Part shown: positions 1 through 12,100 of the stretch, piece after piece
Layout of the letters: every line of letters begins with the position of its first letter
How positions within the stretch are numbered: position 1 is the first letter of the stretch
NCBI GenBank assembly: GCA_051453625.1
Contig: JBOZIK010000001.1
Location: 138,432,283-138,496,282, forward strand
DNA from: Welwitschia mirabilis
Taxonomy: Eukaryota; Gnetophyta; Gnetopsida; Welwitschiales
Length of the DNA: 64,000 nucleotides
Direction: 5' to 3'
Notes under the pieces: generated by a model
Databases searched by the model: none
What the model saw: only the letters and a program-made list of their open reading frames with translations
Told to the model about the DNA's origin: nothing
Made by a program: the position numbers and the translations under genes

Positions 1-44
1 TGGGGAAGGAGGAGGAGGGTGGGGGGTTTTGGGGAGGTGGTGTG
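1..44 (+). other. G-rich tract at window edge
   Basis: The first 44 bases are almost pure purine with runs of four, three, six and four G, in a window where G runs are otherwise rare. The spacing would allow a long-loop or two-tetrad G-quadruplex. It is cut by the window edge, so its full length is unknown. It could also be a low-complexity repeat. Confidence 0.5.
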
Positions 45-1559
45 AATTTTAGAATAAAGAAATACTTTTTTCCTTGATCTTAAAAAGATAAAAATTGTGT
101 GTATAAAAAATATCAAAAAACAATCATATAGGAATCCACTAGTAAAAGGATAAACATTTTTCTTTTAACGCATAGGTAGAGTTACCAATGATTAGGTGAT
201 TTAACCATTATCTATAAATTTATTTATCTCTAATCATTTAAAATAATTAGGTTAAATTAATTATGTTAGAATATTATTATTTTCTAAGAACTACTCTAGA
301 ATCTCTTCCCTTTTATATTATCATTTATACATAGTGAGAACTTGGTCTATTATATTATAACACCCATTATTGTCATAATTGCTAAAATTAGGAAAACCAT
401 CAAAGGAAGTTAAATCCATCATTCTAGCTAAACATTTTAACATTTTAGCCTTTAACTTATTAAAAATATTTTATTTTTTATACAAGAAAGATTTCTTATA
501 ATAAATAATTTTTCATCTCATTATTCATTTTACTACTAAGGTTTGATTTAGATTTTTTAATAGTTTCTTTATTTTTATAGTTAATTTTTAAATTTGTTTA
601 ATCTTATGATCCTATTCATTAAATATTTTTTATTTAAAATAATTAAATCTATATCAAGAATACTATGATTCAATTAAATTCTTAATCTTTAAGATAGATT
701 CTCATTTAAGAACCTTGTTGGTGAAACAAAAAAATTAACAACGAAAATAATTTTAGAATAATAATAGATCAAAATAAAATTTTCAATAATACTAATTACA
801 CCCTCTAACTACTCTTTTTTAGTTTCATAAAAAATAATATAAAAATTTCAAGTTCAAATAAATACTTAAAATCTTAAAAAATATTAAATTACTACATTCA
901 AGATTTGAAAGAACTATTGAAATGAATCCAAAATCCTTAAGTGAAAATTCATTTCCTATATTAAGCTAATCAAATAACTGTAAAAATTATTCAAATAAAA
1001 ACCTAATTTTTCAAAGAGTATTTCTTTATAGTTTTTATATTTTACTTAAAAAGTTTAAATTTTAGACTTCAAAAATAATTCAAAAGGAAATTTTTATGGT
1101 TTTTATACATTATTAAATTTATGTTATGCTTAAAATTCTTAAACCTTTTCATGTCTTACCAAAATTTTACATTATCTTTAATTTTAAAAGGGCTTAATTG
1201 TTGTTAGGTAAGGATGTTAGATTTTAATTAGCAGTGAGAGGTGAGATCTATAGCAAAAGCACAAAGGCACAGTAGCACAATAGGAATTAAAGAGAAATAA
1301 AAAAGGCCCATGACGGGAGTTTTGAAGGTATAAACACACATAATAGCTATTTGGTAGTACAAAGAGAAATAAGAGTGGAAGTTAGGGGATCATTTCTTTA
1401 TTTCGTTTTTTTTTGTTCCTATAGTATACTACTTAATTAAAGTATCATTCATGGGGTTTCTTATTAATTGAAAAGCTTAGATAAAAATGCGATAAAACCA
1501 CGGCTAGGATTTTCGCAAGGTATTTAAATGGCCTACTCAATTATGAAATTATTTTTCAA
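45..1559. other. AT-rich stretch, no gene seen
   Basis: AT-rich sequence with frequent stops in all frames. I recognise no coding similarity, RNA gene or tandem repeat. A slightly richer patch near 1,190-1,400 shows nothing identifiable. Confidence 0.5.
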
Positions 1560-1599
1560 AAATAGTACATTCAGAATTAAGTCTACTCAGAACATTATA

Positions 1600-3035
1600 G
1601 AAATGTTAAGGTGAAATTAAAGTATAATTTGATAGGCCATTTGTATCAACAAAACCTAGAACTAACATGGAAATGATAAGGAAATGGGTATCTTTAGGAT
1701 GGATTGGTATCAAACTAATTTACATAATAGAACTAGCAAAAGGGCATTTCTTATTCAAGTTTTAATTAGAAGAAGATTTAGATAGTCTAATAATAAGAGA
1801 ACCTTGGTTATTTAGAGAGAGGGGTCTTTCCCTCTACTATTAAAATCTAGGAGAATGCTTTAGTAAGATACTCCAAAAATTATTTATATGTATTAAATCA
1901 ATAATTTAGAAAGGGTAATATGTCTATAAAATTTGGTAACATGTATCTCATTAAACCTCTAGGGTTTATGTCTTTTGACATTCTCCCCTAGCATTTTTTC
2001 AAAAAGACAATGACACATAGCAATGAGTAAAAGTCTAAAACATGTCATGACTTAAAATCAAAATATCACACCTAGTGGAGAAAAAATATAAATAAAAATA
2101 ATTGCAAAGGATAGATTTAGGGCATTTATGTGATAATAGGCTTCAAACTCATTTATGCATATTAAATGTTTTTTTAGTTATTTAATTTAGTTATTTCTTA
2201 GCTTATGCTATTTATGTTTTATAAAATTAATAATTCTTATAATTTTTAAAAAATAATCATTGATATTTTACATTAACATTTTGTGCCCATATGATGACAT
2301 GTCTACTTGACAAGACATTTTTAGGTTACTAGTATGAATGAAATGTTGATATTTACATTACTAAATTAAGTTAAGGAGAATAAATTTATTTGTATGAAAG
2401 TAGGAATTTATTAAAGAACTAGCAACCACTTCGGAGAGATTATAAACAAGGATTTAGTAATGGTAAGTGGAACTAGAATGATGCTTATTAGGTTTTACAC
2501 TTAGATAGAGGTAGAGATCATTAAAACACAAAAAATCTATAAGATAATTCATAGCTTTTGCGTTAATAAATTAAAGGTCAAATATGAGAATATTTCATCC
2601 TCGTGCTTACATTGTGTTATGATAGAACACTTAGAAAAATTTTTGATAAAGCTAAAAGATATTATTTATGGAAAATATGGAAGAGATGGTTATGAGACCA
2701 TAAGATGTGAGATAGTATAGCATATTACTAAATTATGCAAGATTAAGAAGGATAAAGAAGTTTTTCAAACTATTAAAAAGAGGAAGAATGTAGCTATTAT
2801 AGTCTAGTTATAAGAGAAAAGAGGTAAAAAATAGTCAAAACCAACTAAAAAAAGAAAATGAATACCTTCCATTAATTTAGAAATAAAACCAAAAGAAGAA
2901 AAAGAATGTCCCCTTATTAAGATAGAAATAGAACCAAAAGATCAAGAAACCAATGCCGAATAGAAAATTACCTTTAATTAGTAGTGATTCTGATGATTCA
3001 GAATTAGAGTTAGACTATAAGAGTGAAGATGAATA
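1600..3035 (+). pseudogene. LINE ORF1 relic (DUF4283 and zinc knuckle)
   Basis: ORF1 proteins of plant LINEs bind the element's RNA. Around 1,735-1,835 the reading LEEDLDSLIIREPWLF matches the conserved end of the DUF4283 domain. After a non-matching stretch of about 530 bases, coding similarity resumes near 2,390 with SNHFGEIINKDL and leads to a zinc knuckle at 2,604-2,645. There Cys, Cys and His keep the C-x2-C-x4-H spacing, but the last Cys is lost. The tail ends in an acidic segment, SSDSDDSELELDYKSEDE, and stops near 3,035. At least two internal stops are present. The start codon is not certain. Confidence 0.72.
1860..2390. other. Non-coding insert splitting LINE ORF1
   Basis: Between the DUF4283-like part and the zinc-knuckle part there are about 530 bases of AT-rich sequence with stops in all frames and no match to ORF1. 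It may be an insertion into the LINE or a heavily decayed piece of ORF1. No terminal repeats were recognised. Confidence 0.4.
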
Positions 3036-3166
3036 AGTGCAAATAAATAACAGAGGGAGGACTATCATGACAGAAAAATAAAAGAAGGAGGAAATCAAAA
3101 TTATGATAAATGAATTATAAATACCCTTTTGAAAATATCTACCAAACTTTTAAAGAAGAAAAATAT

Positions 3167-6100
3167 ATGAACATCTTAAATTGAAATATAAGGAATACAA
3201 AAGGGGCCTACAAAATTAAAGTATTAGAAGAATTTAGTATTACTCAAGCAATATATATAGCATGTCTACAAGAAAAAAAATTTAAAAAAAAGAATTTTTT
3301 TTAAAAATTTTAGAAAAGTTGGAACATGAAGTGGTTTCATAGTTTTGAAGTGAAGGAAGTACTAATGATAATAAAAGGAGACATAGAACATAAGAGAATT
3401 GAAATGAAAAGATGATATTAGATAATATCATTATAAGATTAGTGATTAATTAACATTTATAATCCTTAAATCCTTATAAAAAAATATAGACAATGAAAGA
3501 AAATCCAAGAGAAAATGAAAAATCAAAAGTTCATAGTAATTAGAGATTTGAATCAGACTTTATATAAATAAAAAAAATAAAAGAGGGAGAAAAATAATTA
3601 GATTCTTAGATAACAAAACTATAAAATCTAATAAACACATTAGAGCTTATAGATCTCTTGATCCAAAAGGTTCAATACACATGGTTAAACAAAATAAAAG
3701 ATATTATCAAAATCCTTTTATGAATTGAAAGCTAATTAAGAATAGGACATAGATTTTATAAAGGAGGGTTAATGGTGTTTTTACCATAGGCCTATACATA
3801 TACTAATAGATAAAATATAAATAAGAAGACTTTACTTTACATTTGAAAATTCTTAATTAGAATAAGAGAAAATGAAGAATTTTATAAAGGAAGAATGATA
3901 AGTAGATAACCAAAACCTATTATAGTTCTTATAATCAAACCTTTACAAAATGAAGATGTAATTGAAGAGGTGGAGGGAAAAATAGGAAGGAAGATTTAAT
4001 AAGAAGGAAGTACTAAAATAGAAGATCAAAAAATAGGAGCAAATATGCACAAGAAAAAATATAGCTTATGGCAACTTTATCAAATTCAAAAGCAAGAGTA
4101 ATAATATTAAAAAAAAAGATCACATATGAATTGATTGAAGGGAGGGAAAAAAGCTAAACATATTAAGTTCTTTTTAGGATAATCAACCAAATATGGTATA
4201 TTAATACCATTAACTATGTATGTTGTAATGATTAGCTATTTAAAAAAAATTAAGTAAAAAAGGTACTTATAAAATATTTGCAAAATCTATCGGTAGAAAA
4301 AAAATGATGATGTAATGTTAATCCTATGGCTTAAATCCTAGTGGGGAAGAATCGCCTATGATGATTGAAGACAAATGAATTCTAAAAGTTGATTCATAAA
4401 ATAAAAGTGAATTAGATCCTAGGAGTAAATGAGTGTATAGTGAAATTTTTCCACAAGTAATGGGGAATAATACAAGAGTTAATGGAAAATAATTTACCAA
4501 AGATATAGAGTTGGGATCCATACCACATACACGAAATAACAAATATGTGATGATGATCCTAAAAAATAAGAGGTAGTAGATATGTAAGATTTTAGACCCA
4601 TTGGAATTTGTAATATTATGTACAAAATCTTTTTTAAAGTGCTAGTAAATTAAATCTAATCATACTTGCAAAGTGTATTATACCAACCAAGTAATGTTTT
4701 TAGAAATAGAATAATCCTCAATCAAGTGATCTTTAATCATAAAATATTTTATTCCATTACTAAAAAAAATTGAGATCTTATGCTTTAAAGTTGGATATTA
4801 GAAAATCTTGTAATAATGTCTTCTAGAGATTTCTAGAGCATGATTTAATCTTGAAAATGAAAAATAGAATCAAGATTAAATTAAGAATTAATCATAACAA
4901 TCCATGATTTTTTAAGCATAAGTAGGATGCTACAGCATGGGGATCCCTTTCACTATATCCTTATTATTGTATTGGATGTTTTAAAAGCTTATACAAGAAG
5001 ATAAGAAAAGAGAAAAATGAGTTTTCATAATATGTAGATATTTGTAATCACTTAATAGATAACTTCATAATAGTTTCAAATTCTAAAATATAATAAATTA
5101 GAGCCATTTAGAAAGGATTAGAGGCTTTTACAAAAGAATATAGATTACTAATGAATTATTAAAATAACAAATAATATTTCTTAAATACTTGACAAACATT
5201 TAATGAGTGATCAAAAGAACTCTAAATATAAAATGAGATAATGAAGGAGTTATTTACTTTAGAATACAACTTTTCAAACAAAAGACTATCATTTCTTAGG
5301 AAGGTCTGATCTAGAAAATAGAGAGAATATGTAATAATTGAAACATCATTTACTTTTAAAGTAAATCTAAGATTATCCTGGCATGGAAAATACAATTATA
5401 GTAGTAATTACAAAATATTATTCATTGATAGAATTATTGCAAGGAAAATTTAAGGACATCCTAAATAAATTAGTGTGAAGTTTTGTATGAAAAGGAGGAA
5501 GAAAAGAAGTAAGAACTCATGTAGTTGCATGGTAAGAGATAGATAAACTAGTAGAATCAAATTGATAGAAAGCACAAGAAATAAAAGATAGCTAAAGTTA
5601 ATTTAATTTTAAAAAAATAAAATTAAAGGTATAACTCCATAAAAGATAATTTTTAAATAAAAATAAAAAGACTAGCGGCTAAAAAGAGGATTCCCTCTTT
5701 TGGCAAGCCTTATGTATAGGTACAATAAAACTAGAAAATCTAACTTCATGAATGACAGGTAAAGGAGACATATCTTTCTAATTATGCTAGGTTCTTAAAG
5801 AGCAAAGCCCAAATAAGATCATTAAGATTGCTTTAGTAACGGAATCACTAAAGGCAAGAGTGAGCCTAAGGTAAAGAACTCTTAGAATAAAGGGATTTTA
5901 CCTACTTGGATAATTAGATAATAGATAAGGCAATCAATAAATTGTGAAATCTTATAAGAAAGGTATAAATAAGATGAAAATCAAGGATAGATAAAATAAC
6001 CCTTGGCGGAGAGAAATTTAATGCTAAATGTTAACTAATCAAAAATAACACAAATATTTTACTTCATAATACATAATAAAAAATCTTAATTATCAAATAA

Positions 6101-6330
6101 GGGATTTTTAAATTATTAATTCTAAAAAGTAAGGTCTTAATTATGGTAAATCTAAGGAGAATGGAATTCAACATTCTAAAGGAGTGTCAAGCCTATGATG
6201 CATCAAAGATCATAGTTTATTTATTTTGGGAATGTCCCATAGGCTTTCTAATCTAGAAGTATCTAAGCAAAGAAGCAACATATGAGTTAATTCTAAATAA
6301 GCTAGATATGTTTTATGAAGTTACTTTTTG
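3167..6330 (+). pseudogene. LINE ORF2 relic (endonuclease-reverse transcriptase)
   Basis: ORF2 normally nicks target DNA and copies LINE RNA into the genome. The ATG at 3,167 opens MNILN followed by a stop where the family has Trp, then NIRNTKGAYK, the classic start of the apurinic-type endonuclease; LQEKK keeps its catalytic Glu. The end of the endonuclease shows QYTWLN at 3,673-3,690. The reverse transcriptase begins with DFRPIGICNIMYKI at 4,588 and continues with SRMLQHGDPF at 4,921. The catalytic FADD box reads LIDN at 5,052-5,063, so one catalytic Asp is gone. VYLFWECPI near 6,211-6,240 matches the zinc-binding tail. Many stops and frameshifts make it non-functional. Confidence 0.82.
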
Positions 6331-7200
6331 GTTTTTGTAAACTTTGTAAAATCAAAAAAAAATTCTTGAATTTAAATCAAAATATAGAGAAAATAATTTG
6401 ATAAATCAAGGGAAAAATTACCTCTTGGTTCTAAAGGAAATGGAAAAATATCCCTAATATGAATAATTAGATGGATTTAAGCTTAGGGACAATAAGAATC
6501 TATGGGAAATAATCTTGAATATAGGTTGGGGATCCCTTATATATCTCAAAGGAGAATCAAACTTTAACTAGGAGTGAGTAGTGACTAATGAAAATTTATT
6601 CTAGAAATATGTGAGCATTCTTTATCTACTCAATTGATAATAAAGGAAACAAGACTATGAAAATAGGTTTATTTATGTTTATAGACATCCATAGGATATA
6701 ATAATACTAATAGATTTTTTGAAATGCAATCACCCATAATGACAAAGAGATTCATCTAAAAATTAAATTATGATTTCCAAGGGATATCATAATGGAGTTT
6801 ATGATTCATTTAAAAATTTTCTACTCACACTTAAAAAATGAAGAAGGATAAACTTGCTCTACTTTTTTGCCAAGAAATTACAAGGTAAGAAAACTAAGAA
6901 AGGTATGGATTTAGTTAAAAAGTTAGTTAAATTTTTTATTTTGGTGAGACAAAGGTTAAATCCCAAAATTTTCAAGTTAATGCAAATGAAAATAGGGATT
7001 CCCACACTAAAAGAAAAGACTCTTTTAATATTATTTAAAAGAGTTAAAGAAGTATATCTCACAAATCAAGTAGAATGGATGACTCTAGAAATTAAGAAGA
7101 AATGAGAGAAGAATGAATGGAAAAATAGTGGAGTTAACAAGTATATATGGGAGAGAATTATCCAAATTTAGTAAGTGAACTATTTATCCATGCAGCATTA
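6331..7200 (+). other. LINE 3' region with Lys-rich 83-codon ORF
   Basis: The stretch after the zinc-binding tail probably belongs to the end of the LINE. It contains an open frame at 6,854-7,105 coding for a Lys-rich peptide with no domain I recognise. The frame is likely open by chance in AT-rich DNA, or is the far end of ORF2. No poly(A) tail was identified. Confidence 0.35.
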
Positions 7201-8689
7201 CAAGAGGTTTCAAATCAATACATGTAGAAGCAATAATATAAGGATCGACTAAATTAAGTTTTAAAGTATCTCACTGGTCCTATGAAGAGGTAATTGATAT
7301 TAATGAAGTTAAAGAGAATGTTAAACAAAAAGATAAAGTTCCAAAATAGAAACACTATCTTTTAGACAAGAGAGTAGTCTGTAGGCTCTTAGTCAAATAG
7401 CTAGTAGGGTGAGTTATTATTAGAATACAAAGTAAAATACAATGAAATGAAGTCAATTAAAGAGTGGAAGAATCACTATAATGTTTTCAAACTTTAAATA
7501 TGAGACTGTCAAAATTAGATCACTAAGATTCATAGAAAATTGGTGTTACTTTAACCTCTAGACAAAAAGAGAAATAAGGCTCTCAAGGCACTCTAAAAGG
7601 CCATAAATGTAAATAATGTGAAGGAAATGCTATATAACAAAAGAACAAGGTTTTCCTACTATATTATGCATAGATAATGGCTCATTTAGAATTATGGCAT
7701 ATGGTACTAATCAAATTTTGTATCTTTATCCTAGTTTTAAAGTTATTTCTTTTAGTGAATTTCATAATTTCAAGTCTTTATTTAATTAACTTGTAGTTTA
7801 TTACCACAGAAAATATTCCCTCATCCATATTCTAGCATTTATAATGGATGTAAAAACTTAGCAAAAAACTTAACTTCAAAACTAGAAATTTTATAAGGTA
7901 AATCACAAAAACTTCTATTACATAAGTAATGCAAATATTACATGGTAGAAATAATTGAAAGCATAAATGAAAAAATATTTAAAAATCACATAATAAGTTA
8001 CTAAAAAAAGGAGAAAAAGAAATATGAATTAAATATAAAATATTTTTAGAGAAATCACTATGAGAAAAGCCTTTCCTTAAACTTAGGCATCTATGCATTA
8101 TCTTTAATTTATTAATGATTTCATTTTAATCCTTTGCTATTTTTTACTAATGCTTTATAACATAAATTTTCTACTTTTTAGGAATCATTATCATAAGTTT
8201 TTCTTATCTTATGTGATGTAGAAATTACAAACCTTCATGTTGGGTCCTCTTGTTATTCTTCCTATTCTTGTGAATATTTATTAATAGCCTAAGAAAACTT
8301 CACTTCTCTTCTTAATATCCAATATGATCTATCCTACTTTCTAACTTATGTGATTTATAATAGTAATATAAGGTTCAATATTATTATTTCATAACTCTAT
8401 GTTCATTTGAGAATTAAAATAATTCTCTCTCAATAGTTGACTAATTAATGTAGGAACAAGAAAGTTCTTTGTGTTTTCCTTTATCACTCTTAAGAGATTG
8501 AATAGAAAGTTACATATTAAATATTTTTTATTTTAAGTCATAAAAATGAGAGTGAAGAATGGGCATTTATTATATGAGTAGTGAAGCAATTTTTGTAAAT
8601 GATAAGCTTAATAATTCTTTAAGAAAAAATCTATAAGGTAAGTCTTTTTTATTTTGATTATATTCTACATCTAATTTAATAGAAATATT
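7201..8689. other. AT-rich stretch, no gene seen
   Basis: No recognisable coding similarity, tandem repeat or RNA gene. Short open frames are at the level expected by chance. Confidence 0.45.
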
Positions 8690-9044
8690 AAAAATATTCT
8701 TTCATCAATATTAAGGATGAAAGTTAAAATCTGATAAAACTAATGATATTACAAGAAGAGGAGAAGTAAGAATTATTTTTACTTTTCTTGCTCTTATGAT
8801 TTATAATACTCTATATTCTTCATGTTCATCCTCCTACTTTTCTTTCCTATTTAAGAAAATATATATATATAAAGAGCTAGAATTTCCTTATTCTTAAAGT
8901 ACATAATTATTCTCTTATCTCCAACTTCTTAAGAAACATAACTTTATGTTCTTATATAAATGGATGGCATGCATCCTTTTGAATGATGTCTTCCAACTTT
9001 AGGATATTACAATAAAATTAGGATGTGACTTTTTCAAAATGTGG
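8690..9044. repeat. Dispersed repeat segment X, copy 1
   Basis: This segment matches 45,598-45,910. Both begin near a GAGGAG/AGGAG purine stretch, share a TTTACTTTTCTTGCTC-like run and end in TGACTTTTTCAAAATG. It lies just before the gypsy A LTR end here, but after the corresponding LTR segment at 45 kb, so the order differs between the copies. It is probably part of, or a former neighbour of, the gypsy LTR family. Confidence 0.6.
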
Positions 9045-9161
9045 AGCCAATTACTGTGAGTTACAGGCTTTGGAAACATAATCTAAGTACTTGATGAATA
9101 CACGTAATACTTACAGAGGCCTTATATTAAAAATAAGGATACTGATAAAATTTTTTTAACA
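9045..9161 (-). repeat. Gypsy A 3' LTR terminal segment (Y)
   Basis: This segment is shared with 27,964-28,080 and, in shortened form, with 45,530-45,597; all three contain AAGTACTTGATGAA. On the minus strand it would start TGTTA, as plant LTRs do, directly next to a purine-rich tract. The far end of this LTR is not recognisable here because segment X lies where the rest of the LTR is found in gypsy B. Confidence 0.55.
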
Positions 9162-9172
9162 TTTCTTCTCCT
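9162..9172 (-). other. Polypurine tract, gypsy A
   Basis: On the minus strand this reads AGGAGAAGAAA, immediately upstream of the LTR start. That is where second-strand synthesis is primed in LTR retrotransposons. Gypsy B has the same arrangement at 28,081-28,095. Confidence 0.5.
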
Positions 9173-10232
9173 TACCATAATGGGAAAAAAAAGACAAATG
9201 AAGACCTTATGATAATTTAAGAATGACAAAAAAGAAAAGGCAAGATTTTAAACTTTAAATATTGGCTTTTAAACTATGCTTAATAAATGCAATAGGCCCT
9301 TTAAAAAGAAAGGATTTTAAACCTAAATATTGTATTTTAGACTTCTTTAAATCATAAATGCAACATGCCTTTTAAAACGAAAGGATCATGCTTAGAGTAA
9401 GTTGGCTACAAACTTATACATTTAATTTACCTCTATTGTATTATATTAAATTGTGATGAAGAAAATAATTTATTTGAGCTAAATTTATAAGCAAAAAAAA
9501 TAAAAATAGTTTTTAATAAAACATATTAAAGAACTAAATAATTAACAGCACCATAATGGAAAACAAGAAAGTATTATACACTATTTACAAGTTTAGATAA
9601 AGTCATATAAATCTAGATTAAAGAGATAATGCTTTAGTTAGATAAAGTTGAAATGTAGGCCAATATTATGCCCCAATAACTATAATAACTAAATATATAT
9701 CTAAATCTATAATTTTATTTAGAATGTATAAACTTGCCTAGAATGTAGTAAATTTATGGCATTTTTTTTCTTTCCCAAACTTTCTAAGCATAGATAAATC
9801 ACCTAGCTAAAATAATATAACATGATCCTTTCAATCAAATCATTTCTTAATCGATGCTTTATATTTGATTAAAATGTATGCTATTGTTGATCTAGTTTTC
9901 TTTGTAATCAATTTCCATATAAGAACCCATTCTTATTCATAAAACTCACATGAAGAATTTAGTAAGGTTTCATATAGGGACTTGCATAAATATAAAGGAA
10001 TGTTTACTTTAATTCTATAAACTAGTTTAAATATAGTAGCTTTGATTTTTTTTAAATAGTAAATTTAACCGATTAATAAACGAAATTTAATCTTATTATA
10101 TCAATCATAATGATTACCTTTATTGCACCTTCTTAAAATAGCTTAAATTATTTTGTTAGTTAATATTACTAAGCCATTTCCTTATGGATAATAATTGGAA
10201 GGATTTTTAAAATAGATGTTATAATTTTAGGC

Positions 10233-10640
10233 CTATATAATAAATTCAATAGAAATCAAAGCTAGTTTATTATCATAAACTAGAATTTTTAGGGCTTTAA
10301 ATCTAGTTAAAATATAATCTTCAAGAAAATTTATTAATTCTTTTGAGGTGTAATTCTTGATCACTTTTACCTTGGGCCATTTTGTGAAGTAAATCTTAGC
10401 CATAATAATATAATGATAATCTTGTAAAGAAGGTAGATGAATCATGCTAATTAAATCCAATCTCCACATATTAAATGGATAATTTTGGAAAATAGGTTTT
10501 AATGGAGTTAAAGCCTTAATAAACTTGGGAACATGAGCCTCACATTTAAAACAATTGTTGATATTTGTGATATAATTTTTATGGATAGTTAGCTAATAAT
10601 ATCCCTTTTTGAAAATGTGGTTAGCCATGGTCAAGGGGTT
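10233..10640 (-). pseudogene. Gypsy A integrase relic
   Basis: Integrase inserts the cDNA copy into the genome. The minus strand first shows CFKCEAHVPK, the Cys-Cys half of the zinc-binding domain, then MWRLDLISMIHLPS, the start of the catalytic core with its first Asp. YFTKWPKVKVIKNYTSKELINF follows in parts, and VYDNKLALIS carries the second Asp. The 78-codon open stretch at 10,233-10,469 is the longest intact piece. The last catalytic Glu and the C-terminal domain were not found. The same region exists in gypsy B at 29,461-29,785. Confidence 0.8.
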
Positions 10641-10899
10641 TTTGTGATAAATTCTTTAATGCTTATGAAAATAATTTAAAATCCTTGATACTTTAGAATA
10701 AAGAAGACATTTAAGTAATATTCCTATGAAGTCAATTCTTTATAAAATACCATATATAATTTTGAATCTCTTTGACATATAAGTAAAAGAATTTTTTGCA
10801 GATCCTCTTGAGTAATATATGATGTTTTATATTTTTAGATAGTGAAACAAGTGATGATGTTACTAATCTTCTTCAATAATATTTTGTTTATTAAGGAAA

Positions 10900-12100
10900 A
10901 CTTATAAATATTTACATGCTAAATATTTGGTTAGGCTAAGAGTCTTAATACTCTTACCAATAATTATATCATAATTAAATTACTATAACTTAGCTAACCA
11001 TGAAGCTCTTTTTGAAGATAGCTTAGTATTAATCAACATTTATTTGGTTATTTAATAAAATAATAATAAAAATACCTTATTTGAATATATATAGCATTTG
11101 AAGTATTATAAAGCCTCAATGAATGTGTAAGCATTTTTTTCAACTAAGTGTATGTCAAACGTGTATCCTTAAGCATAGTACTAAAAAAAGATTAGCAGGC
11201 CTTATTGATCTTCTTTTTAAATCAAAACAAAAACAATCGAAACCTAAGATGCAAAGGAATATAAGAAGAAATCCTTAATAAAATCTAGAATAGATATAAC
11301 AGGAGCTTGTGTTATATACTTAAGAATAGTAATAAAGCTATAACTTGCCTTTATAATTTTTTTGACTTCTTAATCTTTCTTTAATATCTATCATAATAGA
11401 TTAGTCACTTCTATGAATTTAGTGGTAAATTTAATGATAAACTTAATCTTTTTAAAGAATGATCTCACAGACTTTTTAGAGTTTAAAAATTTTAATTGAT
11501 TAGGTGCTTCAATTCTTGATAGATCAACTATTACTTCAAATCTAAAAATGTAATGCTTAAGCATAATATTAGATTCTAAATTGAAGACATTTTTCTTTGG
11601 ATTAAGTGTAATACCATGAGATCTATAATGATAAAACTAACTTAATATCTAAAACATGATCTTACTTCTTTTGTGAATAGACCATGATATCATCTTGATA
11701 TACTAATATAAAATAATTAATAATGTCTATAAATTCTTTATCCATAGCTCTTTAAAAATTCACTCTAGCATTTGGTAAGCCAAAAGAAATATTTTTAAAA
11801 GCATAGGTGCCACATTTTGCAATAATTAATATTTTGATTTGATCTTTCTTTTGGATTAATATTTGATTGTATCTTAAAAATCCATCTAAGAATGAATAAA
11901 TTTCACTATCTAAAACTTGCTAGATGATTTTATCTATCATGGGTAATGGGTATTAATCTCTAATCAAGTATTTGTTTAAATTCGTAAATTCAACACAAAG
12001 TAAGATGTCACCATTATTTTTATGCACTAGGACAAGATTAGCTAACCATGTCATATACCTAATATGATAGAATTTACTTGATTGAATAAACTTTCATATC
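10900..12100 (-). pseudogene. Gypsy A reverse transcriptase/RNase H relic
   Basis: This part copies element RNA into DNA and removes the RNA strand. On the minus strand the reading GTYAFKNISFGLPNARVNF, then a stop and RAMDKEF, matches the fingers-palm region. The catalytic box reads VYQDDIMVYSQ, with YQDD encoded at 11,689-11,700, so both Asp residues survive. The RNase H part (lower coordinates) is only faintly recognisable. Stops and frameshifts occur throughout. In gypsy B the same box is YLDD at 30,878-30,889. Confidence 0.78.

Larger units (their letters stand above)
1560..7105 (+). mobile_element. Decayed plant LINE (L1-type), sense strand
   Basis: A non-LTR retrotransposon with the usual order: ORF1 (DUF4283-like RNA-binding protein, then a zinc knuckle), followed by ORF2 (endonuclease, reverse transcriptase, zinc-binding tail). 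Domains appear in the expected order on one strand over about 5.5 kb, which is full length for this family. Every domain carries in-frame stops and small frameshifts, so it is a dead copy. Several stops sit where the family has Trp or Gln, consistent with C-to-T decay on both strands. The ends are approximate: no clear poly(A) tail or target-site duplication was found. Confidence 0.82.

Noticed and set aside
4324-4542. Short open frames of 60-100 codons across the window as host genes
   Set aside because: Except for those matching transposon domains, they have no recognised similarity, no exon structure and no supporting context, and many lie antisense to recognised elements.
3167-6330. Frequent in-frame TAG or TGA as a reassigned nuclear code
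   Set aside because: TAA occurs as well, frameshifts accompany the stops, and catalytic residues are lost. All of this fits pseudogene decay.
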